From the NCBI GenBank assembly GCA_002304445.1, contig NEVA01000006.1, forward strand, positions 88,638-152,637: a stretch of DNA of 64,000 nt, in the 5' to 3' direction. Origin of the DNA: Opitutia bacterium Tous-C4FEB (GTDB lineage Bacteria > Verrucomicrobiota > Verrucomicrobiia > Opitutales > Opitutaceae). The position numbers were made by a program, and so were the translations under genes. Shown here piece by piece: positions 26,038 through 33,905 of this stretch (the stretch's first letter is position 1; every line of letters begins with the position of its first letter). The notes under the pieces are model-generated. The model made no database searches, was not told where the DNA came from, and worked only from the letters and a program-made list of their open reading frames with translations.

Positions 26038-27148
26038 GAAAAAAGAAATCTCCAGCCGCGCTTACCGGCGTGTCGTCGTCAAACTCGGCACCGGCGTCCT
26101 CACCTCCGGCATCGGCCAGCTCGACACCGCCCGCATCGCTGACCTCGCCGAGCAACTCGCCGCGCTTCGCTCCGCCGGCACCGAAGTGATCGTGGTCTCC
26201 TCCGGAGCCGTCGGCCTAGGCATGGGTGCGCTCGCGCTCACGAAAAAGCCCAAAGACGTTTCCAAAAAACAGGCCTGCGCCGCCATCGGGCAATCGCGCC
26301 TCATGCAGGTGTGGCAAACTGCCTTCACGCCCCACGCGCTCACCGTCGCCCAAGTTCTCCTCACCCACGACGACCTCCGCGTCCGCTCCCGCTACCTCGG
26401 CGTCCGTGAAACGCTCCGTCAGATCATCGGCTACGGCGCCATCCCGATCATCAACGAAAACGACACCGTGAGCGCCGCCGAAATCAAATTCGGCGACAAC
26501 GATACCCTCTCCGCCCTCGTCGCCAGCCTCGTCGAGGCCGATCACCTCCTCATTCTCTCCACCGCGCCCGGTCTCATCGACCTGAAGGGCACCGGCGAAA
26601 TCGTCCCCGTCGTGGAGAAAATTACGCCCGCCATCGAGGCCATGGCCGGCGGCACCACCAGCGAGACCGCCACCGGCGGCATGATTTCCAAAATCACCGC
26701 CGCCAAACTAGCCACGCGCGCCGGCTGCGGCGTCTTCATCGCCAGCGGCGACGCTCCTGCGATCATCGCGCGCCTGCTTGGCGGCACGGGCCGCGGCACC
26801 TTTTTTGTCCCAAGCGGAATCCCCCTGGATGCCAAGAAACACTGGCTCGCGTATTTCCAGCGCCCCGCCGGCACGATCTTCGTCAACGCCCCCGCCGTGC
26901 CCATCCTCCGAGAGCGCGGCAGCAGCCTGCTCGCTGTCGGCATCACCCACGCCCGCGGGGATTTCTCCGCCGGCGATATCGTCAACATCGCCGGCCCCGA
27001 CGGCACCGTGCTCGCCCGCGGAAAAACCCATTTCTCGGCCAAAGAAATTCCCGCCCTCGCCGGTCTGAAGGCCGACGCTCTCCGCGCTCTGCACCCCGCC
27101 CGTAAGCGCCTCGAAGTCGTCCACCGCAACGACCTCGTCCTCCTCTAA
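26036..27148 (+). CDS. proB: Glutamate 5-kinase
   Basis: 370 residues from TTG 26036; no in-frame ATG exists before the kinase core, and MKKEISSRAYRRVVVKLGTG is the expected N-terminus, so the TTG start is likely. Kinase domain strings: VVSSGAVGLGMGAL, AIGQSRLMQVWQ, IPIINENDTVS, FGDNDTLSALVASL and GTGRGTFF. The C-terminal part from about residue 280 is a PUA domain (GDIVNIAGPDGTVLARG). It phosphorylates glutamate in the first step of proline synthesis. No proA is adjacent. It follows pyrH-frr in the same direction. Confidence 0.95.
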   Translation: MKKEISSRAYRRVVVKLGTGVLTSGIGQLDTARIADLAEQLAALRSAGTEVIVVSSGAVGLGMGALALTKKPKDVSKKQACAAIGQSRLMQVWQTAFTPHALTVAQVLLTHDDLRVRSRYLGVRETLRQIIGYGAIPIINENDTVSAAEIKFGDNDTLSALVASLVEADHLLILSTAPGLIDLKGTGEIVPVVEKITPAIEAMAGGTTSETATGGMISKITAAKLATRAGCGVFIASGDAPAIIARLLGGTGRGTFFVPSGIPLDAKKHWLAYFQRPAGTIFVNAPAVPILRERGSSLLAVGITHARGDFSAGDIVNIAGPDGTVLARGKTHFSAKEIPALAGLKADALRALHPARKRLEVVHRNDLVLL

Positions 27149-27228
27149 CCTTTGGCGCCGGCCGCCCCCGCCGGCCATCCAACCAAGCCCACGCCTCCCG
27201 CCTTCCGCCCCTCGCCCGCGCCTCCCGT

Positions 27229-29238
27229 ATGGATTTCGAACTCGACGCCCCTTCCGGCCCCCCCGGCTTCCCGCCCATTGATTTTCGGGCGCTGCTCAAC
27301 GACGAACAGTTTGCCGCGGTCACCGCCCCGCCCGGGCCAATCCTCGTCCTTGCCGGTGCCGGCTCCGGCAAGACCCGCACCCTCACCTACCGCGTCGCCT
27401 ACCTCATTTCTCAAGGCGTGAAGCCTTGGGAAATTCTGCTGCTCACGTTTACCAACAAAGCCGCCAAAGAAATGCTCCACCGCGTGCAACAGCTCACCGG
27501 TTACGAGCCCGGTCGCTTTTGGGGCGGCACCTTTCACGGCATCGGCCACCGCGCCCTCCGGATGCACGGCGAGGCCATCGGTCTGCCCAAAAATTTTACC
27601 ATCCTCGACGCCGACGAATCCGAATCGTTGCTCAAGCAAACGGTCGAGTCCGAGGACAAACTGTTTTTCAAAGACAAAACCAACCCCAAGCCCGGCCCGC
27701 TCTTCAGCGTCCTCTCCCTCGCCCGCAACACCCAGCTCTCCCTCGCGCAGACCGTCACCGACCAGTTCCCGCAATACGGCGAGATTTCCCACCGCTTTCC
27801 GCCCTTCGCCGCTGCCTACGCCAAAAAGAAACGCGAGCAAAACGTCGTCGATTACGACGACCTGCTCGAACTTTGGCTCAAGCTCCTCAGCGACGCCCCC
27901 GAGGTCGCCCAGCATTTTGCCCAGCGCTTCCGCCACGTCCTCGTCGACGAGTATCAGGACACCAACACGCTCCAGGCCCAGATCGTCGACAAACTCGCCG
28001 CCCACCACCGCGTGATGGCCGTCGGCGACGACGCCCAGTGCATCTACTCATGGCGCGGCGCCGACTTCGAAAACATCATGACGTTCCCTGAGCGTCACCC
28101 CGGCACCGTCATCCACCGCATCGAGACCAATTACCGTTCGACGCCCCAGATCCTCGCCCTCGCCAACGGCGTCCTCGAGGCCCAACCCAAAGGCCGCCAC
28201 TTCGAGAAAGAGCTCCGTGCCCATCGCGCCAACTCGCAAAAACCATTCGTCGTCCAAGCCATGGACGACCGGGAACAAGCCGAGTTTATCCTGAAGCGCA
28301 TCCGCTCTCTCGTCGAAGACGACGGCGTTTCGCTCAACGAGATCGCCATCCTCTACCGCTCGCATTTTCTCGCGCTCGAAATCCAACTCGCCCTCTCCCG
28401 CGCCGCCGTTCCCTACCAGATCACGAGCGGGGTTAAATTTTTCGAGCGCCAACATATCCGCGACCTCATCGCCCTCCTCCGCTTCGTCTACAACCCCGCC
28501 GACGAACAGGCTTGGCAACGCATCGCCATTCTTCTCCCCAAAATCGGCGAAAAGGGCGCGCAGAAGATCTACACCGTCGCCCGCGAAAACGCCCAGCTCC
28601 TCCAAAAAAACTTCATCGACGTCCTCGCGACCGACGACGTCCTCAGCAAAGTCGCCAAAGACGCCCGCGAAGACTGGCCGAATTTCTGCAGCTCGCTCCA
28701 ACAGGTCGCCGAGGCGATGCAGACGCGCAAGCCGCCCGAGACCGTCGAGATCGCCATCGAGGGCTGGTATGGCGACTACCTCAAAGGCGCCTACGCCGAT
28801 TACGTTGACCGCCTCGAAGAACTGAAAGCCCTCATCGGCTTCGCCCAACGCTTCGAGGAGACGCAGGACTTCCTCGCGCAAATCGTGCTTCTCAACGGCG
28901 AGACCAGCGAGCGCCGCGTCGACCCCGAAACCGACGCCGTGAAACTCACGACGATCCATCAGGCCAAAGGCCTCGAGTATGACGTCGTCTTTTTGATCGG
29001 TCTTGCCGACGGCCAATTCCCCGGCCGCCGCGCGATCGAGAGCGGCGACGTCGAAGAGGAGCGCCGCCTCTTCTACGTGGCCGTGACGCGCGCGCGAAAC
29101 GAACTCTATCTGAGTTACCCGAAGATCGCCTCCCGCGCCGGCCCCGGCGGCATGATGCTGACCCCAAGCCGCTTCATCACCGAGCTCTCCCCTGACCTCT
29201 ACGAAGCCCTCCGCATCAAGCGGAACTACGGCTGGTGA
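27229..29238 (+). CDS. UvrD/PcrA/Rep-family ATP-dependent DNA helicase
   Basis: 669 residues. Superfamily 1A motifs in order: Q-motif LNDEQFAAV, Walker A AGAGSGKT (42-49), Ia LLTFTNKAAKEML, II DEYQDTN (about 241), III VGDDAQCIYSWRGAD, IV IETNYRSTPQIL, V KLTTIHQAKGLEYDVVFL and VI EERRLFYVAVTRARNELYL. It unwinds DNA 3' to 5' in repair or replication restart. It is shorter than E. coli UvrD (720) and lacks an evident C-terminal Tudor-like RNAP-binding tail, so UvrD, PcrA or Rep cannot be assigned. The REP/RAYT cluster begins 22 bases after its stop. Confidence 0.94.
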   Translation: MDFELDAPSGPPGFPPIDFRALLNDEQFAAVTAPPGPILVLAGAGSGKTRTLTYRVAYLISQGVKPWEILLLTFTNKAAKEMLHRVQQLTGYEPGRFWGGTFHGIGHRALRMHGEAIGLPKNFTILDADESESLLKQTVESEDKLFFKDKTNPKPGPLFSVLSLARNTQLSLAQTVTDQFPQYGEISHRFPPFAAAYAKKKREQNVVDYDDLLELWLKLLSDAPEVAQHFAQRFRHVLVDEYQDTNTLQAQIVDKLAAHHRVMAVGDDAQCIYSWRGADFENIMTFPERHPGTVIHRIETNYRSTPQILALANGVLEAQPKGRHFEKELRAHRANSQKPFVVQAMDDREQAEFILKRIRSLVEDDGVSLNEIAILYRSHFLALEIQLALSRAAVPYQITSGVKFFERQHIRDLIALLRFVYNPADEQAWQRIAILLPKIGEKGAQKIYTVARENAQLLQKNFIDVLATDDVLSKVAKDAREDWPNFCSSLQQVAEAMQTRKPPETVEIAIEGWYGDYLKGAYADYVDRLEELKALIGFAQRFEETQDFLAQIVLLNGETSERRVDPETDAVKLTTIHQAKGLEYDVVFLIGLADGQFPGRRAIESGDVEEERRLFYVAVTRARNELYLSYPKIASRAGPGGMMLTPSRFITELSPDLYEALRIKRNYGW

Positions 29239-29260
29239 ACCCTTAAGGCGGAACTCAATT

Positions 29261-29287
29261 GGTGGAGCCCGATGTCCCTATCGGGCT
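29261..29287 (+). repeat. REP copy 1 (left of RAYT)
   Basis: GGTGG then AGCCCGAT (29266-29273), loop GTCCCT, ATCGGGCT (29280-29287). Orientation: GGTGG on the left. It forms an inverted pair with copy 2. Confidence 0.85.
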
Positions 29288-29323
29288 TCCCGAATTCATC
29301 GAACGCCTCGTCACCGGCCATCC

Positions 29324-29350
29324 AGCCCGATGAAGACATCGGGCTCCACC
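29324..29350 (-). repeat. REP copy 2, abutting the RAYT stop codon
   Basis: AGCCCGAT (29324-29331), loop GAAGAC, ATCGGGCT (29338-29345), then CCACC to 29350. It is inverted relative to copy 1, and its last base touches the stop codon of the transposase gene (29351-29353). Confidence 0.85.
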
Positions 29351-29812
29351 TCACCGCTCCGTCCTACAAACCCAGCGCCAGTCCTCTTCTTTCTCGCACA
29401 ACCCTTTCGCCACCGGGTTGCGCAGCACATAGATCCAAGTCTCGGCCAACTCGCGTTCACTCCTAACGCGATGGTCGAAGAAATTGACCTGCCATTTCAC
29501 TCCCAGCGACCGCGCCGCATAACGCTTCCAACTCCCGACCACCGTCGCCATCGCTTTCCCTGAAGGAAACGCCAACAGCGCGTGAACATGATCAGGCATC
29601 ATTAGCATCAACAGACACCGCCACTCGTTGCGTTCATCGTAGTTTCTCGCCGCCGCCAACAGCCGCTCGGCCAGCTCCGGATCAGTCAGCAACGGAAACT
29701 GCGAGACATCGGCTCTCAGCCGCACATGAAACACCGCGCCGGCCTTAACCCAACCCGGCACCTCATGATGAAGGCGCTGTGGCCAAGCCCATGTCTCGCC
29801 TGATCCAGCCAT
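29351..29812 (-). CDS. REP-associated tyrosine transposase (RAYT)
   Basis: 153 residues of the IS200/Y1-transposase-like fold. The HUH motif is MPDHVHALL (His75, His77), and the catalytic tyrosine is Tyr128 in ETWIYVLRNPVAKGL, as in RAYTs; the metal-binding and nicking residues appear intact. RAYTs cut and join single-stranded REP hairpins and are thought to spread them. This gene is bracketed on both sides by inverted pairs of one REP type and a further copy lies at prfB, so the substrate is very likely this repeat. The gene runs opposite to its neighbours. The exact start is uncertain; ATG 29812 gives the usual length. Confidence 0.92.
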   Translation of the reverse strand: MAGSGETWAWPQRLHHEVPGWVKAGAVFHVRLRADVSQFPLLTDPELAERLLAAARNYDERNEWRCLLMLMMPDHVHALLAFPSGKAMATVVGSWKRYAARSLGVKWQVNFFDHRVRSERELAETWIYVLRNPVAKGLCEKEEDWRWVCRTER

Positions 29813-29850
29813 TAGCCGACCGTGCCCGCCTCCTTCTCAAACTCAAGCCC

Positions 29851-29864
29851 GGTGAGCCCGATGT
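29851..29864 (+). repeat. Half REP copy
   Basis: GGTGAGCCCGATGT matches the left half of the REP with one base missing, and is directly followed by complete copy 3. It looks like a broken or incompletely processed unit. Confidence 0.5.
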
Positions 29865-29891
29865 GGTGGAGCCCGATGTCCCCATCGGGCT
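29865..29891 (+). repeat. REP copy 3 (right of RAYT)
   Basis: GGTGG, AGCCCGAT (29870-29877), loop GTCCCC, ATCGGGCT (29884-29891). Same orientation as copy 1. Confidence 0.85.
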
Positions 29892-29921
29892 TTCCGAAAC
29901 CCATGCCACCGCCCCAACCCA

Positions 29922-29948
29922 AGCCCGATAGGGACATCGGGCTCCACC
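29922..29948 (-). repeat. REP copy 4 (right of RAYT)
   Basis: AGCCCGAT (29922-29929), loop AGGGAC, ATCGGGCT (29936-29943), CCACC to 29948. Inverted relative to copy 3, so the two form a BIME like copies 1 and 2. Confidence 0.85.
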
Positions 29949-30092
29949 CGGAATCTCTAAACCCGCGCCGCTCGTTTCCGGGCCGCCCCCCCACCCACAC
30001 CCAAATCTTGACCGTAAAGCTTCTGTGTCCCTTCCGCCGCTTGCAATGCCCGTTCCAGCGTGCATCGTTTCAACATCAAAGCATCGACTGCC

Positions 30093-31049
30093 ATGAACCC
30101 CGCGACCACCGCCTCCAACCTCCATCTCACCGGCCTTCACCACGTCACCGCCGTCGCCGGTGACCCCCGTCGCAATGTCGAATTCTACACCCGCGTGCTC
30201 GGTCTGCGCCTCATCAAGCGCACCGTGAACTTCGACGACCCGTCCACTTACCACCTCTACTACGGCGACAGCGTCGGCACCCCCGGCTCCGTCCTCACGT
30301 TCTTTCCCTGGGCCGGTGTCCGCCGCGGCCGTCCGGGCACCGGCCAAGCCTACGCCACCGCGTTCTCCGTGCCCGCCGGTAGCGTGCCCTTCTGGACCGC
30401 CCGCCTCCTAGCCCACGGCGTCACACCCGCTGCGCCCGTCACGCGCTTCGGCGACGAAGCCCTCGCTTTCAACGACCCCGACGGCCTCGTCTTGGAACTC
30501 ATCGCAACCTCAGAGCCCGACACCCGCACCGCCCACGCGCACCCGGAGATCTCCGCCGCCCACGGCATCCGTGGCTTCCACTCGGTGACGCTCGCCGTCA
30601 CCTCCGCCGCCCCCACCGCCGCGCTCCTCACCGGCCCGATGGGCTACCGCGCCACCCTGTCTTCCCCGGGGCGCATCCGCTACTCCGTTGGCACCGCTGG
30701 TCCTGGCAGTTACATCGACCTCCTCGTGGATCCGAAGCTCGCCCGCGGCCTTCCCGGCGCCGGCACGGTCCACCACATCGCCTTCCGCACGCCGGACGAC
30801 GCGACTCAAGCCGAAGCCCGCAAAATTCTGGTCGACCTCGATCTACAGGTCAGCCCGGTCATGGACCGAAATTACTTCCACTCGATCTACTACCGCGAGC
30901 CCGAGGGCGTCCTCTTCGAGATCGCGACCGACAACCCCGGCTTCACCGTCGACGAACCGCTCGCGACGCTCGGCCACGCGCTCAAGCTCCCCGCCCAATA
31001 CGAGTCGCAGCGCGCCGAGATCGAAGCTCACCTCCCAAAAATCGACTGA
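30093..31049 (+). CDS. Ring-cleaving dioxygenase, glyoxalase/VOC superfamily (MhqO-like)
   Basis: 318 residues from ATG 30093. Two VOC modules: the first begins LTGLHHVTAVAGDPRRNVEF with NDPDGLVLELIA, the second begins IRGFHSVTLAV and contains TVHHIAFRTPDD, DRNYFHSIYYREPEGVLFEI. The metal-binding set (His in HHVTA, His in HHIAF, Glu in VLFEIATD) matches the ring-cleaving dioxygenase subgroup including Bacillus MhqO. These Fe-dependent enzymes are linked to resistance to hydroquinones and quinones. The next gene is an MhqD-like esterase, the same pairing as in Firmicutes mhq loci. The inducer is unknown; no MarR-type regulator is adjacent. Confidence 0.85.
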   Translation: MNPATTASNLHLTGLHHVTAVAGDPRRNVEFYTRVLGLRLIKRTVNFDDPSTYHLYYGDSVGTPGSVLTFFPWAGVRRGRPGTGQAYATAFSVPAGSVPFWTARLLAHGVTPAAPVTRFGDEALAFNDPDGLVLELIATSEPDTRTAHAHPEISAAHGIRGFHSVTLAVTSAAPTAALLTGPMGYRATLSSPGRIRYSVGTAGPGSYIDLLVDPKLARGLPGAGTVHHIAFRTPDDATQAEARKILVDLDLQVSPVMDRNYFHSIYYREPEGVLFEIATDNPGFTVDEPLATLGHALKLPAQYESQRAEIEAHLPKID

Positions 31050-31113
31050 ACTCACTTCTCCAATTTCCGTATGTCGGCGGGGTGACCCCACTCCGCTTCC
31101 TTCTGCTTCCCCG

Positions 31114-31728
31114 ATGAACTTCTCCTACCACCACATCTTCCAACCCGGCAGCGATCCCGCCGCCGCCCCCCTACTTCTGCTCCATGGCACCGGCGGCAAC
31201 GAGCGCGATCTCCTCCCCCTCGCGCGCACGCTCTCGCCCGGCGCCGCCGTCCTCAGCCCGCGCGGCGACGTCTCGGAGCACGGTGCGCTTCGCTTTTTCG
31301 CCCGGCTCGCCGAGGGCCGTTTCGATCCCGCCGAGGTCACCCGGCGCACCCACACCCTCGCCGACTTCATCGCCGCCGCCTCGACGCACTACGGCCTCGA
31401 TCCCGCTCGTCTCACCGCCGTCGGATTCTCCAACGGCGCCAACATCGCGGCCACGATCCTCCAGCTCCGTCCCACCGTCCTCGGCGGCGCCGTGATCCTC
31501 CGTTCGATGGTGGTCCTCGATCAACCCGCCACCTCGGCGTCCCTCTCCAACAAGCGCGTGCTTCTCCTCAACGGCGCCGCCGATCCCATCGTCCCGCTCG
31601 ACCACCCGCCCCGCCTTGCGGCCCTCCTCCGGGCCGGCGGAGCCGAAGTGACGCAGCAGATGGTCACAGCCAGCCACGGCCTCATCGCCGACGATCTCAC
31701 CGCCGCTAAATCCTGGCTCAGCCCATGA
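31114..31728 (+). CDS. Alpha/beta hydrolase (MhqD-like carboxylesterase)
   Basis: 204 residues from ATG 31114. LLLLHGTGGNERDLLPLART gives the oxyanion region, Ser in VGFSNGANIAA the nucleophile, Asp in NGAADPIVPL the acid and His in TASHGLIADD the base. The short length and GTGGNE string fit the phospholipase/carboxylesterase family (PF02230), with MhqD the nearest named relative. It follows the dioxygenase by 64 bases, so the two probably form an operon against quinone-like compounds. Substrate not proven. Confidence 0.85.
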   Translation: MNFSYHHIFQPGSDPAAAPLLLLHGTGGNERDLLPLARTLSPGAAVLSPRGDVSEHGALRFFARLAEGRFDPAEVTRRTHTLADFIAAASTHYGLDPARLTAVGFSNGANIAATILQLRPTVLGGAVILRSMVVLDQPATSASLSNKRVLLLNGAADPIVPLDHPPRLAALLRAGGAEVTQQMVTASHGLIADDLTAAKSWLSP

Positions 31729-31761
31729 TTCGCCCGGTTTCGTATCTCCCGGTTTGAATTC

Positions 31762-31788
31762 TTCCGTGTCTTCCGTGTGTTCCGTGGG
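31762..31788. repeat. Three 9-mers TTCCGTGTC/TTCCGTGTG/TTCCGTGGG
   Basis: Three copies at 31762, 31771 and 31780, exactly 9 bases apart, in the spacer between the esterase and aldo/keto reductase genes. Same wording as the right arm at 23331 and the element at 42549. Confidence 0.6.
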
Positions 31789-31838
31789 CACAACCTCCCC
31801 GAACTCCAATCCACCAACTCCGCTCACCGAATCCTCAC

Positions 31839-32822
31839 ATGATTTACCGCAACCTCGGCCGCTCCGGACTGCAAATTTCCGCGCTCTCCTTCGGTGCTTG
31901 GGTCACCTTTGGTAAACAGATCGGCGATCCCGTCGCCAAGAAGCTCCTCCACACCGCCTACGACGCCGGCATCAATTTTTTCGACAACGCCGAAGTTTAC
32001 GCCGCCGGCCAAGCCGAGATTGTCATGGGCGCAATTCTGAAAAAATCCGGTTGGCGCCGCAGCAGCTACCTCGTTTCGAGCAAAGCTTACTTCGGCTGCG
32101 AAGACGAAAAGCCCAACCAGACCGGCCTCTCCCGCAAGCACCTCTTCGAGGCCTGCCACGCTGCCCTCACCCGCCTGCAAGTTGACTATCTTGACCTCTT
32201 CTATTGCCACCGCCCCGATCCCACGACGCCGATCCTTGAAACCTGCCGCGCGATGCACGACCTCATCGCCCAAGGCAAAGTTCTCTATTGGGGCACCAGC
32301 GAGTGGAGTGCCGTGCAACTCCAGGAAGCGTTCCGGCTCTGCGCTGCGCACAACCTCCACGCGCCCATCACGGAGCAGCCCCAATACAGCCTTTTTCACC
32401 GCACCCGCGTCGAAAAGGAATACGCCCCGATCTTCCGCGATCACGGCCTCGGCACCACGATCTGGTCACCTCTCGCGAGCGGACTTCTCACCGGCAAATA
32501 CAACGCCGGCATTCCGAAAGATTCCCGTCTCAGCGCCCCCGGCATGGAATGGCTGCGCGACATGGTGCTCAATGATCCCAAGACGCCCGCAAAACTGGCC
32601 ACGGTACCAAAATTCGCCGCGCTCGCCGAAGAACTCGGCACCACCCTCCCGCGCCTCGGCGTCGCCTGGTGCCTCAAGAACCCGCACGTCAGCACCGTGA
32701 TCCTCGGCGCCTCCCGCCCGGAGCAACTCACCGAAAACTTGGGCGCCCTCGATCTCATTGAGAAACTCACCCCGGCCTTTATGAAGCGCCTCGACGCGAT
32801 TTCAAAACCCGTCGCCGACTGA
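31839..32822 (+). CDS. Aldo/keto reductase, Kv-beta-like subfamily
   Basis: 327 residues, TIM-barrel NADPH-dependent oxidoreductase. N-terminus MIYRNLGRSGLQISALSFGA; catalytic Asp and Tyr in FFDNAEVYAAGQAE, Lys in VSSKAYFG, His in DLFYCHRPD; NADP-binding near TEQPQYSLFHR, SPLASGLLTGKYN and VILGASRPEQLTENL. The FGCEDEKPNQTGLSRKHLFE stretch marks the potassium-channel beta-subunit/YghZ group, which reduces aldehydes such as methylglyoxal. In bacteria no channel partner is expected. It follows the quinone-type pair and may share a detoxifying theme, which is inference. Confidence 0.92.
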   Translation: MIYRNLGRSGLQISALSFGAWVTFGKQIGDPVAKKLLHTAYDAGINFFDNAEVYAAGQAEIVMGAILKKSGWRRSSYLVSSKAYFGCEDEKPNQTGLSRKHLFEACHAALTRLQVDYLDLFYCHRPDPTTPILETCRAMHDLIAQGKVLYWGTSEWSAVQLQEAFRLCAAHNLHAPITEQPQYSLFHRTRVEKEYAPIFRDHGLGTTIWSPLASGLLTGKYNAGIPKDSRLSAPGMEWLRDMVLNDPKTPAKLATVPKFAALAEELGTTLPRLGVAWCLKNPHVSTVILGASRPEQLTENLGALDLIEKLTPAFMKRLDAISKPVAD

Positions 32823-32897
32823 CCGCATAATTTTTTCGGGCGAGTCACACAACCACCCCGCGTGGCGGTCCTCTCGATCGGGCGCGCTGAGCGGAAA

Positions 32898-33905
32898 CTA
32901 TCGCGCAGAGACCCACGCCCGGGTCACGTCGGTGAAATCCGTAAACACCCCGTCGACCCCCGCGTCGCGAAACAACGCCGCGTGCAACGCCGCCATCGAG
33001 GGACAACGCTTCGGCAGCGCGTCCGACCGCACCGTGTAGGGATGCACCACCAGGCCCGCCGCGTGCGCGTCCTTGACCAACGCCGTCACCTTCGCCTCGC
33101 CCGCGGCGCTCCACGTTACCACACGCCCGAGCGGCGGTCCGATCCCCTGCACCGTCTGCGCGATTTTTATCAAACCCGCCGGCGTACACATCTCATCGTA
33201 ATTTGTGCCGTCCTCACTGGTCGCGTCGCCCTCGATCAACAGCACCAATCTCCCCTCCCAGCCCAGTTCATTGCGGATGCGTTTCAACTCCTCCCACTCA
33301 AAGCATTGCACGAAACACGCATCGGCTTTCGTGGCGTAGCCGTAGCGCGCAAGAATCTGAAGCACGACCTTGCTGAGATCGCGCCCTTGCTCGCGGTGCC
33401 ATTTCGGCTGCTTCAGCTCGGGATAGACCCCAGCCATGCGCCCCGTGCTGCGGTTCATTCCGTCGATCAGTTGCAACTCCTCTTCCAACGTCGCGATCCG
33501 AAATTCCGCCAGCTCCGCCGGAAAGCGCCGCGGAAAAACTCGCTCGCCCGTCTTCGCATCGAACCGCTCCGAGACGCGCAGCCGCTTCAACTCCGCCACC
33601 GTAAAATCCAGCGCGTAAAAACGACCGTCCGCGCGCTTCCTCTCCGGAAAAACCTTCGCCACATCCGTCACCGTGTCGATGTGCACGTCATGTAACACCA
33701 CCGGCACGTCGTCCTTGGAGAGCACGAGATCCTGCTCGATGTAGTCCGCGCCCTGTCCGTGCGCCATCGCCTTCGCCGCGAGCGTGTGCTCCGGCAAATA
33801 CCCGCTCGCCCCGCGGTGCGCGATCACGAGCGGCCGGGTTTCCGCCGCTTGGGAGCCCCCCGCCAACAGCGTCGCCATCGTCAGAATCATTCGGATTTTT
33901 TTCAT
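32898..33905 (-). CDS. Exported glycerophosphodiester phosphodiesterase (GlpQ-like)
   Basis: 335 residues from ATG 33905. Signal peptide MKKIRMILTMATLLAGGSQA with cleavage near SQA-AE, so it is periplasmic. GDPD family residues: VIAHRGASGYLPEHTLAA, ADYIEQDLVLSKDD, VVLHDVHIDTVTDV, with a second-half YPELKQPKWHR and VDGVFTDFTD. It hydrolyses glycerophosphodiesters to glycerol-3-phosphate and an alcohol. Its start overlaps the GlpT stop by ATGA, so translation is probably coupled and the product is likely taken up by GlpT. Length fits the GlpQ (periplasmic) group. Confidence 0.93.
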   Translation of the reverse strand: MKKIRMILTMATLLAGGSQAAETRPLVIAHRGASGYLPEHTLAAKAMAHGQGADYIEQDLVLSKDDVPVVLHDVHIDTVTDVAKVFPERKRADGRFYALDFTVAELKRLRVSERFDAKTGERVFPRRFPAELAEFRIATLEEELQLIDGMNRSTGRMAGVYPELKQPKWHREQGRDLSKVVLQILARYGYATKADACFVQCFEWEELKRIRNELGWEGRLVLLIEGDATSEDGTNYDEMCTPAGLIKIAQTVQGIGPPLGRVVTWSAAGEAKVTALVKDAHAAGLVVHPYTVRSDALPKRCPSMAALHAALFRDAGVDGVFTDFTDVTRAWVSAR

